IMG/VR virus record: IMGVR_UViG_3300046003_009097
Coordinates: 1 to 29,568 of that record
Direction: 5' to 3' (one strand)
DNA from: a virus
DNA: 29,568 nt
Every line of letters starts with the position of its first letter. Positions within the stretch are counted from its first letter, which is position 1. Shown here one piece after another: positions 1-7,666 of the stretch. Under the pieces are notes generated by a model. That model searched no databases and was not told the origin of the DNA. It saw nothing but the letters and a program-made list of their open reading frames with translations. A program made the position numbers and the translations under genes.

Positions 1-504
1 ATGACAACTTCTCATACCTCACCCGTCCAGATCGAGCAGGCCATGCCGCTTGCCGAAATGAGCGTAGCGCAGATTGCCGCGCTGCCTGCGGCGCAATTGC
101 AAGAAGCGCATGGCAACCTGCTCAGCCTGCAATCGATGGTCAAGGCGGTCCTGGACCGCATGCACACCGCACTCGACCAACGCTACGCAGATCAGGCCCA
201 AGCGGCACGCCTTGTCAATGGCCGCGACTTCGGCGTCTGCCACCTGACTGACGGTGCATTGCGCATCACCGTCGATCTGCCCAAAAAGGTGGCATGGGAC
301 CAGGTGCAGTTGTCGGCCACCGCCGCACGCATCGCTGCTGCCGGCGACAAGGTCGCGGACTACATCGACACCGACTACTCGATTCCCGAGAGCCGCTTCA
401 ACAACTGGCCGCCAGCGCTCAAGGAGCAGTTCGTGCAGGCCCGCACCACCAAACCCGGAAAACCGAGCTACCGGCTCGCCCTCGTACAGGAGAACCACGA
501 ATGA
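1..504 (+). CDS. Phage protein of unknown function (167 aa)
   Basis: I do not recognise this protein. An ATG is the first codon of the window, so the true start could lie upstream. Residues about 30-70 look helical and may form a short coiled coil. The rest is a mixed soluble domain ending in a basic tail (TTKPGKPSYRL). There is no signal peptide or membrane segment. It heads a run of overlapping early genes: its TGA overlaps the next ATG (ATGA at 501-504). By context it belongs to the early recombination and replication block upstream of the antirepressor-like gene and the AAA ATPase. The reading frame is well supported by the gene packing; the function is not. Confidence 0.75.
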   Translation: MTTSHTSPVQIEQAMPLAEMSVAQIAALPAAQLQEAHGNLLSLQSMVKAVLDRMHTALDQRYADQAQAARLVNGRDFGVCHLTDGALRITVDLPKKVAWDQVQLSATAARIAAAGDKVADYIDTDYSIPESRFNNWPPALKEQFVQARTTKPGKPSYRLALVQENHE

Positions 505-791
505 AAACCCCAACCTTGCACCAAGCCCTGCAAGCCAAGCTCGGCTCCTACGCCGGCGAGCACTTGGTCACCACGCTGCGTTACCAGGACCAGTACGGCA
601 ACAGCGTCGAAAAACCGCTGCTCGACGCCACCCTGGACGAAGTGGCGTTCTCCATCCAGACCCTGAGTGCCGAGGGCAGCGCGATTCACCGCCGCCGCAG
701 CGCGCTGGACAGTCTCTACACCCTTGCCCGTGATCGTGGCTGCCTTGGTGCAGACACCGTCGGCGCGATCGCGACGGAGGTGACGAAATGA
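501..791 (+). CDS. Small phage protein of unknown function (96 aa)
   Basis: This is a 96-residue soluble protein I cannot assign. The open frame extends further upstream (from 294), but the ATG at 501 forms a 4-nt ATGA overlap with the preceding gene, and its own stop forms the same overlap with the next gene at 788. That pattern of translational coupling fixes both ends. The first half contains an acidic stretch (DATLDEVAF) and the middle is rich in arginine and serine (HRRRSALDSL), which suggests a compact helical protein. Its role can only be guessed from its place in the early operon. Confidence 0.75.
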   Translation: MKTPTLHQALQAKLGSYAGEHLVTTLRYQDQYGNSVEKPLLDATLDEVAFSIQTLSAEGSAIHRRRSALDSLYTLARDRGCLGADTVGAIATEVTK

Positions 792-1537
792 ACCAACTCG
801 TCGCCTTCAATTTTGAGTCCAGCAATGTGCGCGTCTGCATGGGGGGCAACGGCGAACCGATGTTTGTCGCAGCCGACGTGTTGTCTACCCTGAGCCTCGA
901 TCGCAAAGCGCTGGAGCGCCTTGACGATGACGAAAAGGGTGTGAATTCAATTCACACCCCTGGCGGTCCGCAGGACATGACGGTGGTCAACGAGTCCGGC
1001 CTCTACAACCTGGTGCTGGGCAGCCGCAAGCCCGAGGCCAAGCGGTTCAAACGCTGGATCACCCATGAAGTGCTGCCGTCGATCCGCAAAACTGGGTCGT
1101 ATGCGTCAGCAGGGGCGGTCGCCGCGTTGCCAGCGCCGACGCAGGACCGCGTCATCGCTATCTTGGCCATCGGCGAGGCGATCGCTCGGGTGCCCGGCGT
1201 GAAACCTGGCATCGCGATGGCCGCAACCCTGACCGTGATCTACGAGAACACCGGTCTGGCGGTCGAGTCCTTGCGCAAGGTGCTACCAGCAGCCAACGAG
1301 CCGATCTGCAGTCTGAACCCGACCCAGGTGGGTGAGCGCATTGGCATGTCGGCACGCGCCATCAACGCGCGGCTGCAGTCCTTGGGCTTTCAGTTCAAGA
1401 ACGACCGCGACGAGTGGGAGTTGACTGACGCGGGCCAGCAGTGGGCCGAAGCCCTGCCTTTCTCGCGCAACGGGCACTCCGGTTACCAGATCCTCTGGAA
1501 CCCGGTCGTGACCGAACAGATCCGTGAGGTGGCGTGA
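788..1537 (+). CDS. Bro-N domain antirepressor-like protein
   Basis: Residues about 1-108 match the Bro-N (BRO family, N-terminal) domain of phage antirepressors: an opening strand NQLVAFNFESSNVRV, then FVAADVLSTLSLDRKALERLDDDEKG, then the typical VVNESGLYNLVLGSRKPEAKRFKRWITHEVLPSIRKTGSY block. Bro-N proteins bind DNA and many act as antirepressors or regulators in phages. The C-terminal part (about 175-249) has a KilAC-like look, with NPTQVGERIGMSARAINARLQSLGFQ resembling a winged helix. The start overlaps the previous gene by ATGA. A 23-bp perfect palindrome lies inside the coding sequence at 937-959 and encodes the KGVNSIHTP segment, where relatives normally vary. The domain call is firm; the regulatory target is unknown. 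Confidence 0.85.
   Translation: MNQLVAFNFESSNVRVCMGGNGEPMFVAADVLSTLSLDRKALERLDDDEKGVNSIHTPGGPQDMTVVNESGLYNLVLGSRKPEAKRFKRWITHEVLPSIRKTGSYASAGAVAALPAPTQDRVIAILAIGEAIARVPGVKPGIAMAATLTVIYENTGLAVESLRKVLPAANEPICSLNPTQVGERIGMSARAINARLQSLGFQFKNDRDEWELTDAGQQWAEALPFSRNGHSGYQILWNPVVTEQIREVA
937..959. repeat. 23-bp perfect palindrome inside the Bro-N gene
   Basis: The left arm GGGTGTGAATT (937-947) and right arm AATTCACACCC (949-959) are exact reverse complements separated by one base (C948). It could be an operator for a dimeric DNA-binding protein, possibly the Bro protein itself, or form a hairpin in the mRNA. It is directly visible in the sequence; a function is inference. Confidence 0.9.
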
Positions 1538-2361
1538 TGGCACTGCCAATCATCTCTGCCGAAGAACGGCTCAAGGAACGCCATAGCGCCAAGGTTGCAT
1601 TGGTCGGCCCCGCAGGTGTCGGCAAGACCTCCCAACTCAAAACGCTGCCATCGGACACCACGCTGTTCGTCGACCTCGAGGCCGGTGACCTGTCGGTGCG
1701 GGACTGGGCCGGGGACACGGTACGTCCGCGCACCTGGCCCGAGTTTCGGGATCTGGTGGTGTTCCTGGCCGGACCCATGCCGACCGCCAGCGCCGATCAG
1801 GCGTTCTCGCAAGCCCACTTCGAGCACGTCTGCAGCAAGTTCGGTGACCCGGCGCAACTGGCCAAGTACGACACCTACTTTGTCGACAGCCTGACCGTGC
1901 TCTCACGCCTGTGCTTTGCCTGGTGCAAAACCCAGCCGCAAGCCTTCAGCGAGAAAACCGGCAAGCCTGACAACCGGGGCGCGTATGGCCAGTTGGGCCA
2001 GGAAATGATCACGGCGCTCACGCACCTGCAGCATGTCCGGGACAAGCACGTCATCTACGTCGCCATCCTCGAAGAAAAGACCGACGACTTCAACCGGCGC
2101 TTCTACCAGTTGCAACTGGAAGGCAGCAAGACCGCGCTGGAGTTGCCCGGTGTGCTCGACGAAGTCGTGACGCTGGCCATCCTGAAAGCCGACGACGGCA
2201 CCAACTACCGGGGCTTTGTCACTCGCGCTGACAACCCGTTTGGCTATCCATCCAAGGACCGCAGCGGTCGGTTGGACGCCATCGAGGAGCCCGACCTCGG
2301 AAAACTCATCGCCAAGTGCCTGGGACAGGACGCGCCCGCACAGCAGAACCCATCAATTTAA
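1537..2361 (+). CDS. AAA_24-type ATPase, Sak4-like recombinase
   Basis: This 274-residue P-loop ATPase has Walker A GPAGVGKT at residues 24-31 and a Walker B-like strand TYFVDSL around residue 112-118. The family (AAA_24, the phage nucleotide-binding proteins) includes Sak4, a RecA-fold single-strand annealing recombinase that works with a phage SSB. The next gene here encodes an SSB-like protein, which supports that reading. I chose the ATG at 1537, which shares one base with the preceding stop (TGATG); a GTG one codon earlier (1534) is possible. Other AAA_24 proteins exist, so the recombinase role is inference from fold and neighbours. Confidence 0.82.
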   Translation: MALPIISAEERLKERHSAKVALVGPAGVGKTSQLKTLPSDTTLFVDLEAGDLSVRDWAGDTVRPRTWPEFRDLVVFLAGPMPTASADQAFSQAHFEHVCSKFGDPAQLAKYDTYFVDSLTVLSRLCFAWCKTQPQAFSEKTGKPDNRGAYGQLGQEMITALTHLQHVRDKHVIYVAILEEKTDDFNRRFYQLQLEGSKTALELPGVLDEVVTLAILKADDGTNYRGFVTRADNPFGYPSKDRSGRLDAIEEPDLGKLIAKCLGQDAPAQQNPSI

Positions 2362-2370
2362 GGAAACGCC

Positions 2371-3015
2371 ATGAACGCCAATAACTCCAGCAACTGGAAC
2401 GATTTCAACGACGCCGAAGCCCAACACGGTGCCTTCGATCTGATTCCCAAGGGAACCATCGTGCCTCTGCGCATGACCATCAAACCCGGTGGTCATGACG
2501 ACCACAGCCAAGGCTGGACTGGCGGCTACGCCACTGAGTCCTTTGAGACCGGTGCGGTGTACCTGGCCTGTGAGTTCGTGGTCACTGGCGGGCCCTTTGT
2601 CAAACGCAAGATGTGGTCAAACATTGGACTGCATTCCAAGAAAGGGCCGACCTGGGGCCAGATGGGTCGCAGCTTCATCCGTGCTGCGCTCAACAGCTCG
2701 CGCAACGTTCATCCGCAGGACAACACACCGCAGGCAGCCGTTGCACGCCGGATCGACAGCTTTACCGATCTGGACGGCATCGAGTTCATCGCCCGGGTTG
2801 ATGTGGAGAAGGACGCCAAGGGTGAAGACCGAAACGTGGTGAAGCTCGCGATCGAGCCGGACCACAAGGATTACGCAGCCTTGATGGGCGGCGTCCCCAA
2901 AGGCTCAACCGGTGGCGGCAATCCCGGCGCGCCAGCACTGGCCGCACCCGCCTTCGCCGCACCGACGCGTGCTGCCCAACCCTCTGCGACGGGCAAGCCA
3001 TCGTGGGCGCAGTGA
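2371..3015 (+). CDS. Single-strand DNA-binding-like phage protein
   Basis: This 214-residue protein has a beta-rich N-terminal domain (about 15-165) followed by a flexible Gly/Pro/Ala linker and a short tail ending SWAQ. The layout (OB-like core then disordered tail) and its position directly after the Sak4-like ATPase match the phage SSB-like proteins that partner such recombinases. Conserved-looking segments are IPKGTIVPLRM and KKGPTWGQMGRSFIRAAL. AAGGA at 2361-2365 lies five bases before the ATG at 2371. It would bind single-stranded DNA during replication and recombination. No catalytic motif is present, and the SSB assignment is based on architecture and context. Confidence 0.65.
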   Translation: MNANNSSNWNDFNDAEAQHGAFDLIPKGTIVPLRMTIKPGGHDDHSQGWTGGYATESFETGAVYLACEFVVTGGPFVKRKMWSNIGLHSKKGPTWGQMGRSFIRAALNSSRNVHPQDNTPQAAVARRIDSFTDLDGIEFIARVDVEKDAKGEDRNVVKLAIEPDHKDYAALMGGVPKGSTGGGNPGAPALAAPAFAAPTRAAQPSATGKPSWAQ

Positions 3016-3027
3016 TGAAAGCCCACC

Positions 3028-3531
3028 ATGAAATGCTGGGTCTGCTCACGCCAAGCCCGCGGGAGTGGGCACACCGACAACCGCTATCGCGTCGGCGACC
3101 CCCGTCGCTATCCAGTGGACTGGGTGTTCTGCTCACGCCGCTGCCAGAACGCGTTTCACCAGTGTTACGGGTCGTGGACCCGAGCGCTGGAGAAGGGGAT
3201 TCCACCGGAGGCCGCCATGGTTGATGTCACGCCTTTGGAAAAGGAATCCATGCGCAAGTGCCTGAAGTTCTTCGGCGAGGCGGCCAGTGCCATCGGTTTC
3301 GACAAGCCCCTCGGGGCTTATTCGGAAGCCGAGGCACTGTCCGTAATCGAGGCCATCGTCACCGCCTATGTGGATGAGATGGCCGCGCAGCATGAGCGCA
3401 CCAAGTATCCGCCGGTGCGCATGCCCGGTGCGACGCCAGTCAACGATCCGATCCGTGAGTCGGCACCTGCAGTGGCAGCCAATCCCTTCGCGGACATGGA
3501 AGACGACCTGCCTTGGGAGACAAAGCCATGA
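3028..3531 (+). CDS. Zinc-finger phage protein, DUF6511-like
   Basis: The N-terminus has a CWVC pair (residues 3-6) and a second pair CSRRC (about 35-39), forming a likely four-cysteine zinc site. The following helical region (about 65-120, DVTPLEKESMRKCLKFFGEAA and VIEAIVTAYVDEM) resembles the DUF6511 phage family. The last 15 residues, NPFADMEDDLPWETKP, are acidic with hydrophobic residues and resemble the acidic tip of SSB proteins that recruits repair and replication partners. It sits between the SSB-like gene and the Cas4-like nuclease. The stop overlaps the next start by ATGA (3528-3531). A structural or recruitment role in the recombination complex is inference; no enzyme motif is seen. 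Confidence 0.7.
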   Translation: MKCWVCSRQARGSGHTDNRYRVGDPRRYPVDWVFCSRRCQNAFHQCYGSWTRALEKGIPPEAAMVDVTPLEKESMRKCLKFFGEAASAIGFDKPLGAYSEAEALSVIEAIVTAYVDEMAAQHERTKYPPVRMPGATPVNDPIRESAPAVAANPFADMEDDLPWETKP

Positions 3532-4265
3532 TCGATTTCAATTCTTCGGCAAGTCTGTCGGGCCGGCTACAGGAACTGTTCGACCAAGCGCTGGAGGTCG
3601 AGCGGGACGCAACCCCACCCCGCGAGTACCTCGGCGCATCGCGTTTGGGCGCGGCCTGCGAACGGCAACTGCAGTACGAGTATGCCAAGGCACCGGTCGA
3701 TCATGGCAAAGGATTCTCGGGTCGCTTGCTGCGCATCTTCGAGCGTGGACACCGAACCGAGGACATGGCAATTCGCTGGCTGCGCATGGCCGGCTTCAAT
3801 CTCAAAACTGAGGATGGCAATGGTCAACAGTTCGGCTTTTCGGTGGCCGGCGGCCGCCTGCGTGGCCACGTCGATGGCGTACTGATCGCTGGCCCTGACG
3901 GTTTTGCTTACCCGTCTCTTTGGGAAAACAAATGCCTCGGGGCCAAGTCCTGGCGCGACGTGGAGAAAAAGAAGCTCGCGGTCTCCAAACCCGTCTATGC
4001 CGCGCAGATCGCGCTGTACCAGAGCTACCTCGAGTTGCACCAGAACCCGGCGCTGTTCACTGCCGTGAACGCCGACACGATGGAGATTTACGCCGAGCTG
4101 ATCCCGTTTGACGCCGGACTGGCGCAACGCATGTCGGATCGCGCGGCCCGGGTGATCACGGCCAGTGAGGCCGGAGATCTGTTGCCGCGCTCGTTCACCG
4201 ATTCCACCCATTTCGAATGCAAGTTCTGCGCGTGGGCAGATCGTTGCTGGAGGACTACCCCATGA
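3528..4265 (+). CDS. PD-(D/E)XK exonuclease, Cas4/RecB-like, with Fe-S-type cysteines
   Basis: The 245-residue product has the nuclease core: GHVDG with Asp116, then WENK with Glu133 and Lys135, then AAQIALYQSYL, which fits the Q-x3-Y element of RecB-type nucleases. One cysteine near the N-terminus (Cys44) and three at the C-terminus (Cys231, Cys234, Cys240; C-X2-C-X5-C) match the iron-sulfur staple of Cas4 and AddB-like nucleases. It probably resects DNA ends to feed the Sak4-like recombinase encoded just upstream. I chose the ATG at 3528 because it gives the ATGA overlap used throughout this operon; a TTG at 3513 is the alternative. No cas1 or CRISPR array is present, so this is a phage recombination nuclease rather than an adaptation protein. 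Confidence 0.85.
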   Translation: MIDFNSSASLSGRLQELFDQALEVERDATPPREYLGASRLGAACERQLQYEYAKAPVDHGKGFSGRLLRIFERGHRTEDMAIRWLRMAGFNLKTEDGNGQQFGFSVAGGRLRGHVDGVLIAGPDGFAYPSLWENKCLGAKSWRDVEKKKLAVSKPVYAAQIALYQSYLELHQNPALFTAVNADTMEIYAELIPFDAGLAQRMSDRAARVITASEAGDLLPRSFTDSTHFECKFCAWADRCWRTTP

Positions 4266-4513
4266 AAACCACATCACCCCGGCCCAAGGTCGTCAGGGAA
4301 CCCTTCGTCGATGCCCGCGAAGCGGCCTACACCATGAATCTTCCGATGTACTACATGACCAACGCCCGGCAGCGCACCAAACTGCGAATTCCGCACTACC
4401 GCATCGGTCGGATGGTGCGTTTCAAGCTCTCGGAGCTTGCCGAGTGGCAGCGACTGCACGGCAGCACCACCCCCGCTGAAGTCACAGCAGGAAGCGCGGT
4501 GTCCGATGAGTGA
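4262..4513 (+). CDS. Small helix-turn-helix protein (excisionase/MerR-like fold)
   Basis: This 83-residue protein carries a single winged-helix type motif: DAREAAYTMNLPMYYMTNAR, then HYRIGRMVRFKLSELAEWQ, the pattern of excisionase and helix_turn_helix_17 proteins (recognition helix, then RxGRxVRF and a final helix). It probably binds DNA, as a regulator or architectural protein. The open frame starts at 4217, but the ATG at 4262 overlaps the previous stop by ATGA and begins the sensible protein. The fold call is good; whether it acts in excision or transcription cannot be told, since no integrase is visible nearby. Confidence 0.75.
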   Translation: MKTTSPRPKVVREPFVDAREAAYTMNLPMYYMTNARQRTKLRIPHYRIGRMVRFKLSELAEWQRLHGSTTPAEVTAGSAVSDE

Positions 4514-6815
4514 GCAAGGAGACATGAATCCGCTGGACTTCAATGATTGCGCAGTGCCGGTCGAAATGGATCGGGGTGCCGAGCGCGATGAGACTCGTGC
4601 TGCCTTGCTGGCGCGGCTCGAATCGGTGCTGTTCACGATCTATCCAACCGGCAAGGTTCGGCGCGGGAAGTTCCATATCGGCGACATCCTGGGCAGCCCA
4701 GGCGACAGCTTGGAGATCGTTCTCGAAGGCGAAAAAGCCGGTCTTTGGACAGACCGTGCGACCGGCGATGGTGGCGATATCTTCGATCTGATTGCGCGGC
4801 ACATGTCTGCCGACGTGCACGCTGATTTCGCGCGTGTGTTGCAGTACGCCAGCGATCTGGCCGGTCGCGCCAGTCCCGCGCCGGTGCGCAAGACCAAACG
4901 CGAAGCGCCCGTTGATGACCTTGGCCCAGCCACCGCCAAATGGGATTACCTGGACGCCAGAGGTACCTTGATCGCGGTGGTCTACCGCTACGACCCAACG
5001 GGCCAGCGCAAGGAGTTCAGGCCCTGGGATGCCAAGCGCCGAAAAATGGCTCCACCGGATCCACGCCCCCTATATAACCAGCCAGGCATCGCCGTTGCAG
5101 ATCAAGTCGTGCTGGTCGAAGGTGAAAAGTGCGCCCAAGTCTTGAACAATCTGGGCGTCTGCGCCACGACCGCCATGCACGGTGCCAACGCGCCGGTCGA
5201 CAAAACGGACTGGTCACCACTGGCAGGCAAGGTGGTCCTGATCTGGCCTGACCGGGACAAGCCGGGATGGGAATACGCCGACCGTGCGTCGCAGGCCATC
5301 TTGGCGGCCGGAGCAGTGTCGTGCGCCATTCTTTACCCACCAGCAGAAAAGCCAGAGGGTTGGGATGCGGCTGATGCCTTCACTGATGGGTTTGACGTGC
5401 AAGGCTTCCTGCTGGCAGGTGACCGGGTCCCGGTGGCCTTGCAGTCGGATGCGCCAATCGAGGACGATCTGGTAGCGGGGCTGGATTGGACCACCGAAGA
5501 TGGCTTGGCCACCGCGTTCACACGACGCTATGGCGAGGACTGGCGCTACTGCGCCCAATGGGGCAAGTGGCTGGTGTGGACCGGCATTCGCTGGAATCCG
5601 GACCAGCTTCTGTACATCCAGCATCTGTCACGCAACATCTGCCGGGCGGCATCTTTCAAAGCTGATTCGCCGCGTCTGCGCGCCCGACTGGCCAGCTCTT
5701 CCACCATCAGTGCAGTAGAGCGCATTGCACGCAGTGACCCGAAACATGCGTCCTTGGCGGAGCAGTGGGATGCCGATGTCTGGCTGTTGAACACCCCTGG
5801 TGGCGTCGTCAATCTGCACAGTGGGCTCATCCGACCTCACGACAGGGGGGACAAGATGACCAAGGTGTCCACGGCTGTCCCGCAAGGCGACTGCCCGATC
5901 TGGCGCGCATTCCTATCGGACGTGACCGGTGGCGATGCCGAGCTGATGGTCTACCTGCAGCGCATGGTGGGTTACTGCCTGACGGGTGTCACCAGCGAGC
6001 ACGCGCTGTTCTTTCTGTACGGCACCGGGGCCAACGGCAAGTCGGTGTTCGTCAACGTGATCGCCACGATCCTGGGCGATTACGCCGCCAATGCCCCCAT
6101 GGACACGTTCATGGAAACCCGCTCCGATCGACATCCCACCGATCTGGCCGGATTGCGTGGCGCGCGCTTTGTCGCATCGATCGAAACCGAGCAGGGCCGG
6201 CGCTGGAACGAATCCAAGATCAAGACCATCACCGGTGGCGACAAGGTGTCTGCGCGCTTCATGCGCCAGGACTTCTTTGAGTACACACCGCATTTCAAGC
6301 TGGTGATCGCGGGCAACCACAAGCCGTCTATCCGCAATGTCGACGAAGCGATGAAGCGGCGTCTGCACTTGATTCCATTCACGGTGACCATTCCACCGGA
6401 ACGCCGTGACGGAAAGCTTACCGAGAAGCTCTTGCAGGAGCGTGACGGCATCTTGGCCTGGGCCTTGGAGGGGTGTTTGCTGTGGCAGCAGTCCGGCCTG
6501 AAGCAGCCGCAAAGCGTGATGGACGCCACGGAAGAGTATTTCGAGGCCGAGGACGCGATGGGCCGGTGGATCGAGGACCGGTGTGTCCTGAACGCCAACG
6601 CCAAGGCACTGACATTCGAGATTTTCAACGACTGGAAGCAATGGGCCGAGGCCAATGGCGAGTTTGCCGGAGCCATGCGCCGGTTTTCTGATGCATTGCT
6701 GGCACGCCGTTTTGAGAAATGGCGCAACGGCTCTGGCATGCGCGGTTTTGTTGGCATTGGCTTGAAACAGCCCTCCAACTTTCCGCATGCGTCCTACCCC
6801 TACAACGACAACTGA
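4506..6815 (+). CDS. Toprim primase / SF3 helicase fusion (P4-type)
   Basis: The 769-residue product combines a primase-like N-terminal half with a superfamily 3 helicase. The toprim signature is VLVEGEK near residue 201 and WPDRD near 247-251. The helicase has Walker A GTGANGKS at 506-513, an acidic Walker B-like ASIETE near 557-562, and the sensor strand LVIAGNHKP near 599-607, then MKRRLHLIPF with the likely arginine finger. Such proteins prime and unwind phage or plasmid DNA at the origin as hexamers. The D5_N-like region lies between the halves. I chose the ATG at 4506, which overlaps the previous gene by 8 nt with AGGAAG about 11 bases upstream; ATG 4524 has AAGGAG only two bases away and is less likely. 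It is the main replication enzyme of the window. Confidence 0.9.
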   Translation: MSEQGDMNPLDFNDCAVPVEMDRGAERDETRAALLARLESVLFTIYPTGKVRRGKFHIGDILGSPGDSLEIVLEGEKAGLWTDRATGDGGDIFDLIARHMSADVHADFARVLQYASDLAGRASPAPVRKTKREAPVDDLGPATAKWDYLDARGTLIAVVYRYDPTGQRKEFRPWDAKRRKMAPPDPRPLYNQPGIAVADQVVLVEGEKCAQVLNNLGVCATTAMHGANAPVDKTDWSPLAGKVVLIWPDRDKPGWEYADRASQAILAAGAVSCAILYPPAEKPEGWDAADAFTDGFDVQGFLLAGDRVPVALQSDAPIEDDLVAGLDWTTEDGLATAFTRRYGEDWRYCAQWGKWLVWTGIRWNPDQLLYIQHLSRNICRAASFKADSPRLRARLASSSTISAVERIARSDPKHASLAEQWDADVWLLNTPGGVVNLHSGLIRPHDRGDKMTKVSTAVPQGDCPIWRAFLSDVTGGDAELMVYLQRMVGYCLTGVTSEHALFFLYGTGANGKSVFVNVIATILGDYAANAPMDTFMETRSDRHPTDLAGLRGARFVASIETEQGRRWNESKIKTITGGDKVSARFMRQDFFEYTPHFKLVIAGNHKPSIRNVDEAMKRRLHLIPFTVTIPPERRDGKLTEKLLQERDGILAWALEGCLLWQQSGLKQPQSVMDATEEYFEAEDAMGRWIEDRCVLNANAKALTFEIFNDWKQWAEANGEFAGAMRRFSDALLARRFEKWRNGSGMRGFVGIGLKQPSNFPHASYPYNDN

Positions 6816-6825
6816 GGCCATTGCC

Positions 6826-7455
6826 ATGACACAAAAATCCAATTTCAGCCACGGCCTGACGCAGATGACAACCGATAACGTTAACTTACTACACGTGCGC
6901 GCGGGCGCACCTATAGAGGAGTTACGTTCTGCGCTGTCGGCTGCGTCAGACCACGTCGAGAACGTCCTCGGTCAATCGAATTCGAGCGGCAGTGGTCTGA
7001 CTGTTTTGGCGATTGATCTGGGCACCACGACCGGTTGGGCGCTCCGTGCGCGTGACCAGCAGATCGCCCACGGCTTCATCAGCCTCAAACCCCAACGCTT
7101 TGAAGGCGGGGGCATGCGCTTCCTGCGTTTCAAGCGATGGCTGTGCGAACTCAAAGACATGGCCACGGACATCCATACCGTGTACTTTGAGGAGGTGCGC
7201 CGGCACGCTGGGGTGGACGCAGCCCATGTCTACGGCGGCTTGATGGCCACGCTCACCAGCTGGTGCGAGCACCACAAGGTTCCGTACCAAGGTGTGCCGG
7301 TCGGCACGATCAAGAAGCACGCAACCGGCAAAGGCAACGCCAGCAAGGACGACGTAATTGCGGCCATGCGGGCCTTGGGTCATCCCGTGGCCGACGACAA
7401 CGAAGCCGACGCCCTGGCCATCCTGCACTGGGCCATCGACACGCAGGAGGTGTGA
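6826..7455 (+). CDS. RuvC-like Holliday junction resolvase with extra N-terminal segment
   Basis: The core from about residue 58 is a RuvC/RNase H fold: AIDLGTTTGWA with Asp64, VYFEEV with Glu122 or Glu123, and VADDNEADALAILHW with Asp190/191 and Asp195. These would be the metal-binding acidic residues that cut branched DNA in recombination or before packaging. The first 57 residues are not part of this fold. Residues about 20-48 (LLHVRAGAPIEELRSALSAAS) resemble the short DUF3077 family, and their codons (TTA, CTA, ATA) are unlike the neighbours. GAGG lies about eight bases before the ATG at 6826; the ATG at 6865 is another start. The resolvase call is good, and the fusion is an inference. 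Confidence 0.82.
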   Translation: MTQKSNFSHGLTQMTTDNVNLLHVRAGAPIEELRSALSAASDHVENVLGQSNSSGSGLTVLAIDLGTTTGWALRARDQQIAHGFISLKPQRFEGGGMRFLRFKRWLCELKDMATDIHTVYFEEVRRHAGVDAAHVYGGLMATLTSWCEHHKVPYQGVPVGTIKKHATGKGNASKDDVIAAMRALGHPVADDNEADALAILHWAIDTQEV

Positions 7456-7456
7456 C

Positions 7457-7666
7457 GTGAAAGTACCCGCACAACACTACCGCTGCCCCTTGGGGCGATT
7501 GCAGCCTCAGATCACAGACCTGGATGCAGTCAAACGATCTGGCTGGCTCGAGCAACACATCCTCGTGGTCAACGCCGAGGACGCCCGACTGGACTTCTTT
7601 GAGCGCGCGCTGGTGCAGCGCATTGGCGAGCGGCTGTACGGCAAGGCGGGGGTCAAGCATGGCTAG
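7457..7666 (+). CDS. Small phage protein of unknown function (69 aa), GTG start
   Basis: This 69-residue protein lies between the resolvase and the DUF6362-like gene. The GTG at 7457 is chosen because a strong AGGAGG (7445-7450) lies six bases upstream and it follows the previous stop by one base; the open frame itself extends upstream within the resolvase gene. The sequence begins VKVPAQHYRCPLGRL and ends in a basic helix (ERALVQRIGERLYGKAG). It has no recognised domain. Its stop overlaps the next ATG by 8 nt. Confidence 0.65.
   Translation: MKVPAQHYRCPLGRLQPQITDLDAVKRSGWLEQHILVVNAEDARLDFFERALVQRIGERLYGKAGVKHG

Noticed and set aside
3528-4265. CRISPR adaptation locus because of the Cas4-like gene
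   Set aside because: No cas1, cas2 or repeat-spacer array anywhere in the window; neighbours are phage recombination genes.
3567-4277. 236-codon minus-strand open frame opposite the nuclease gene
   Set aside because: The plus strand has all nuclease and cysteine motifs; this frame shows none.
5913-6842. 309-codon minus-strand open frame opposite the primase-helicase
   Set aside because: It lies wholly across conserved helicase motifs on the other strand; low-complexity composition typical of a shadow frame.
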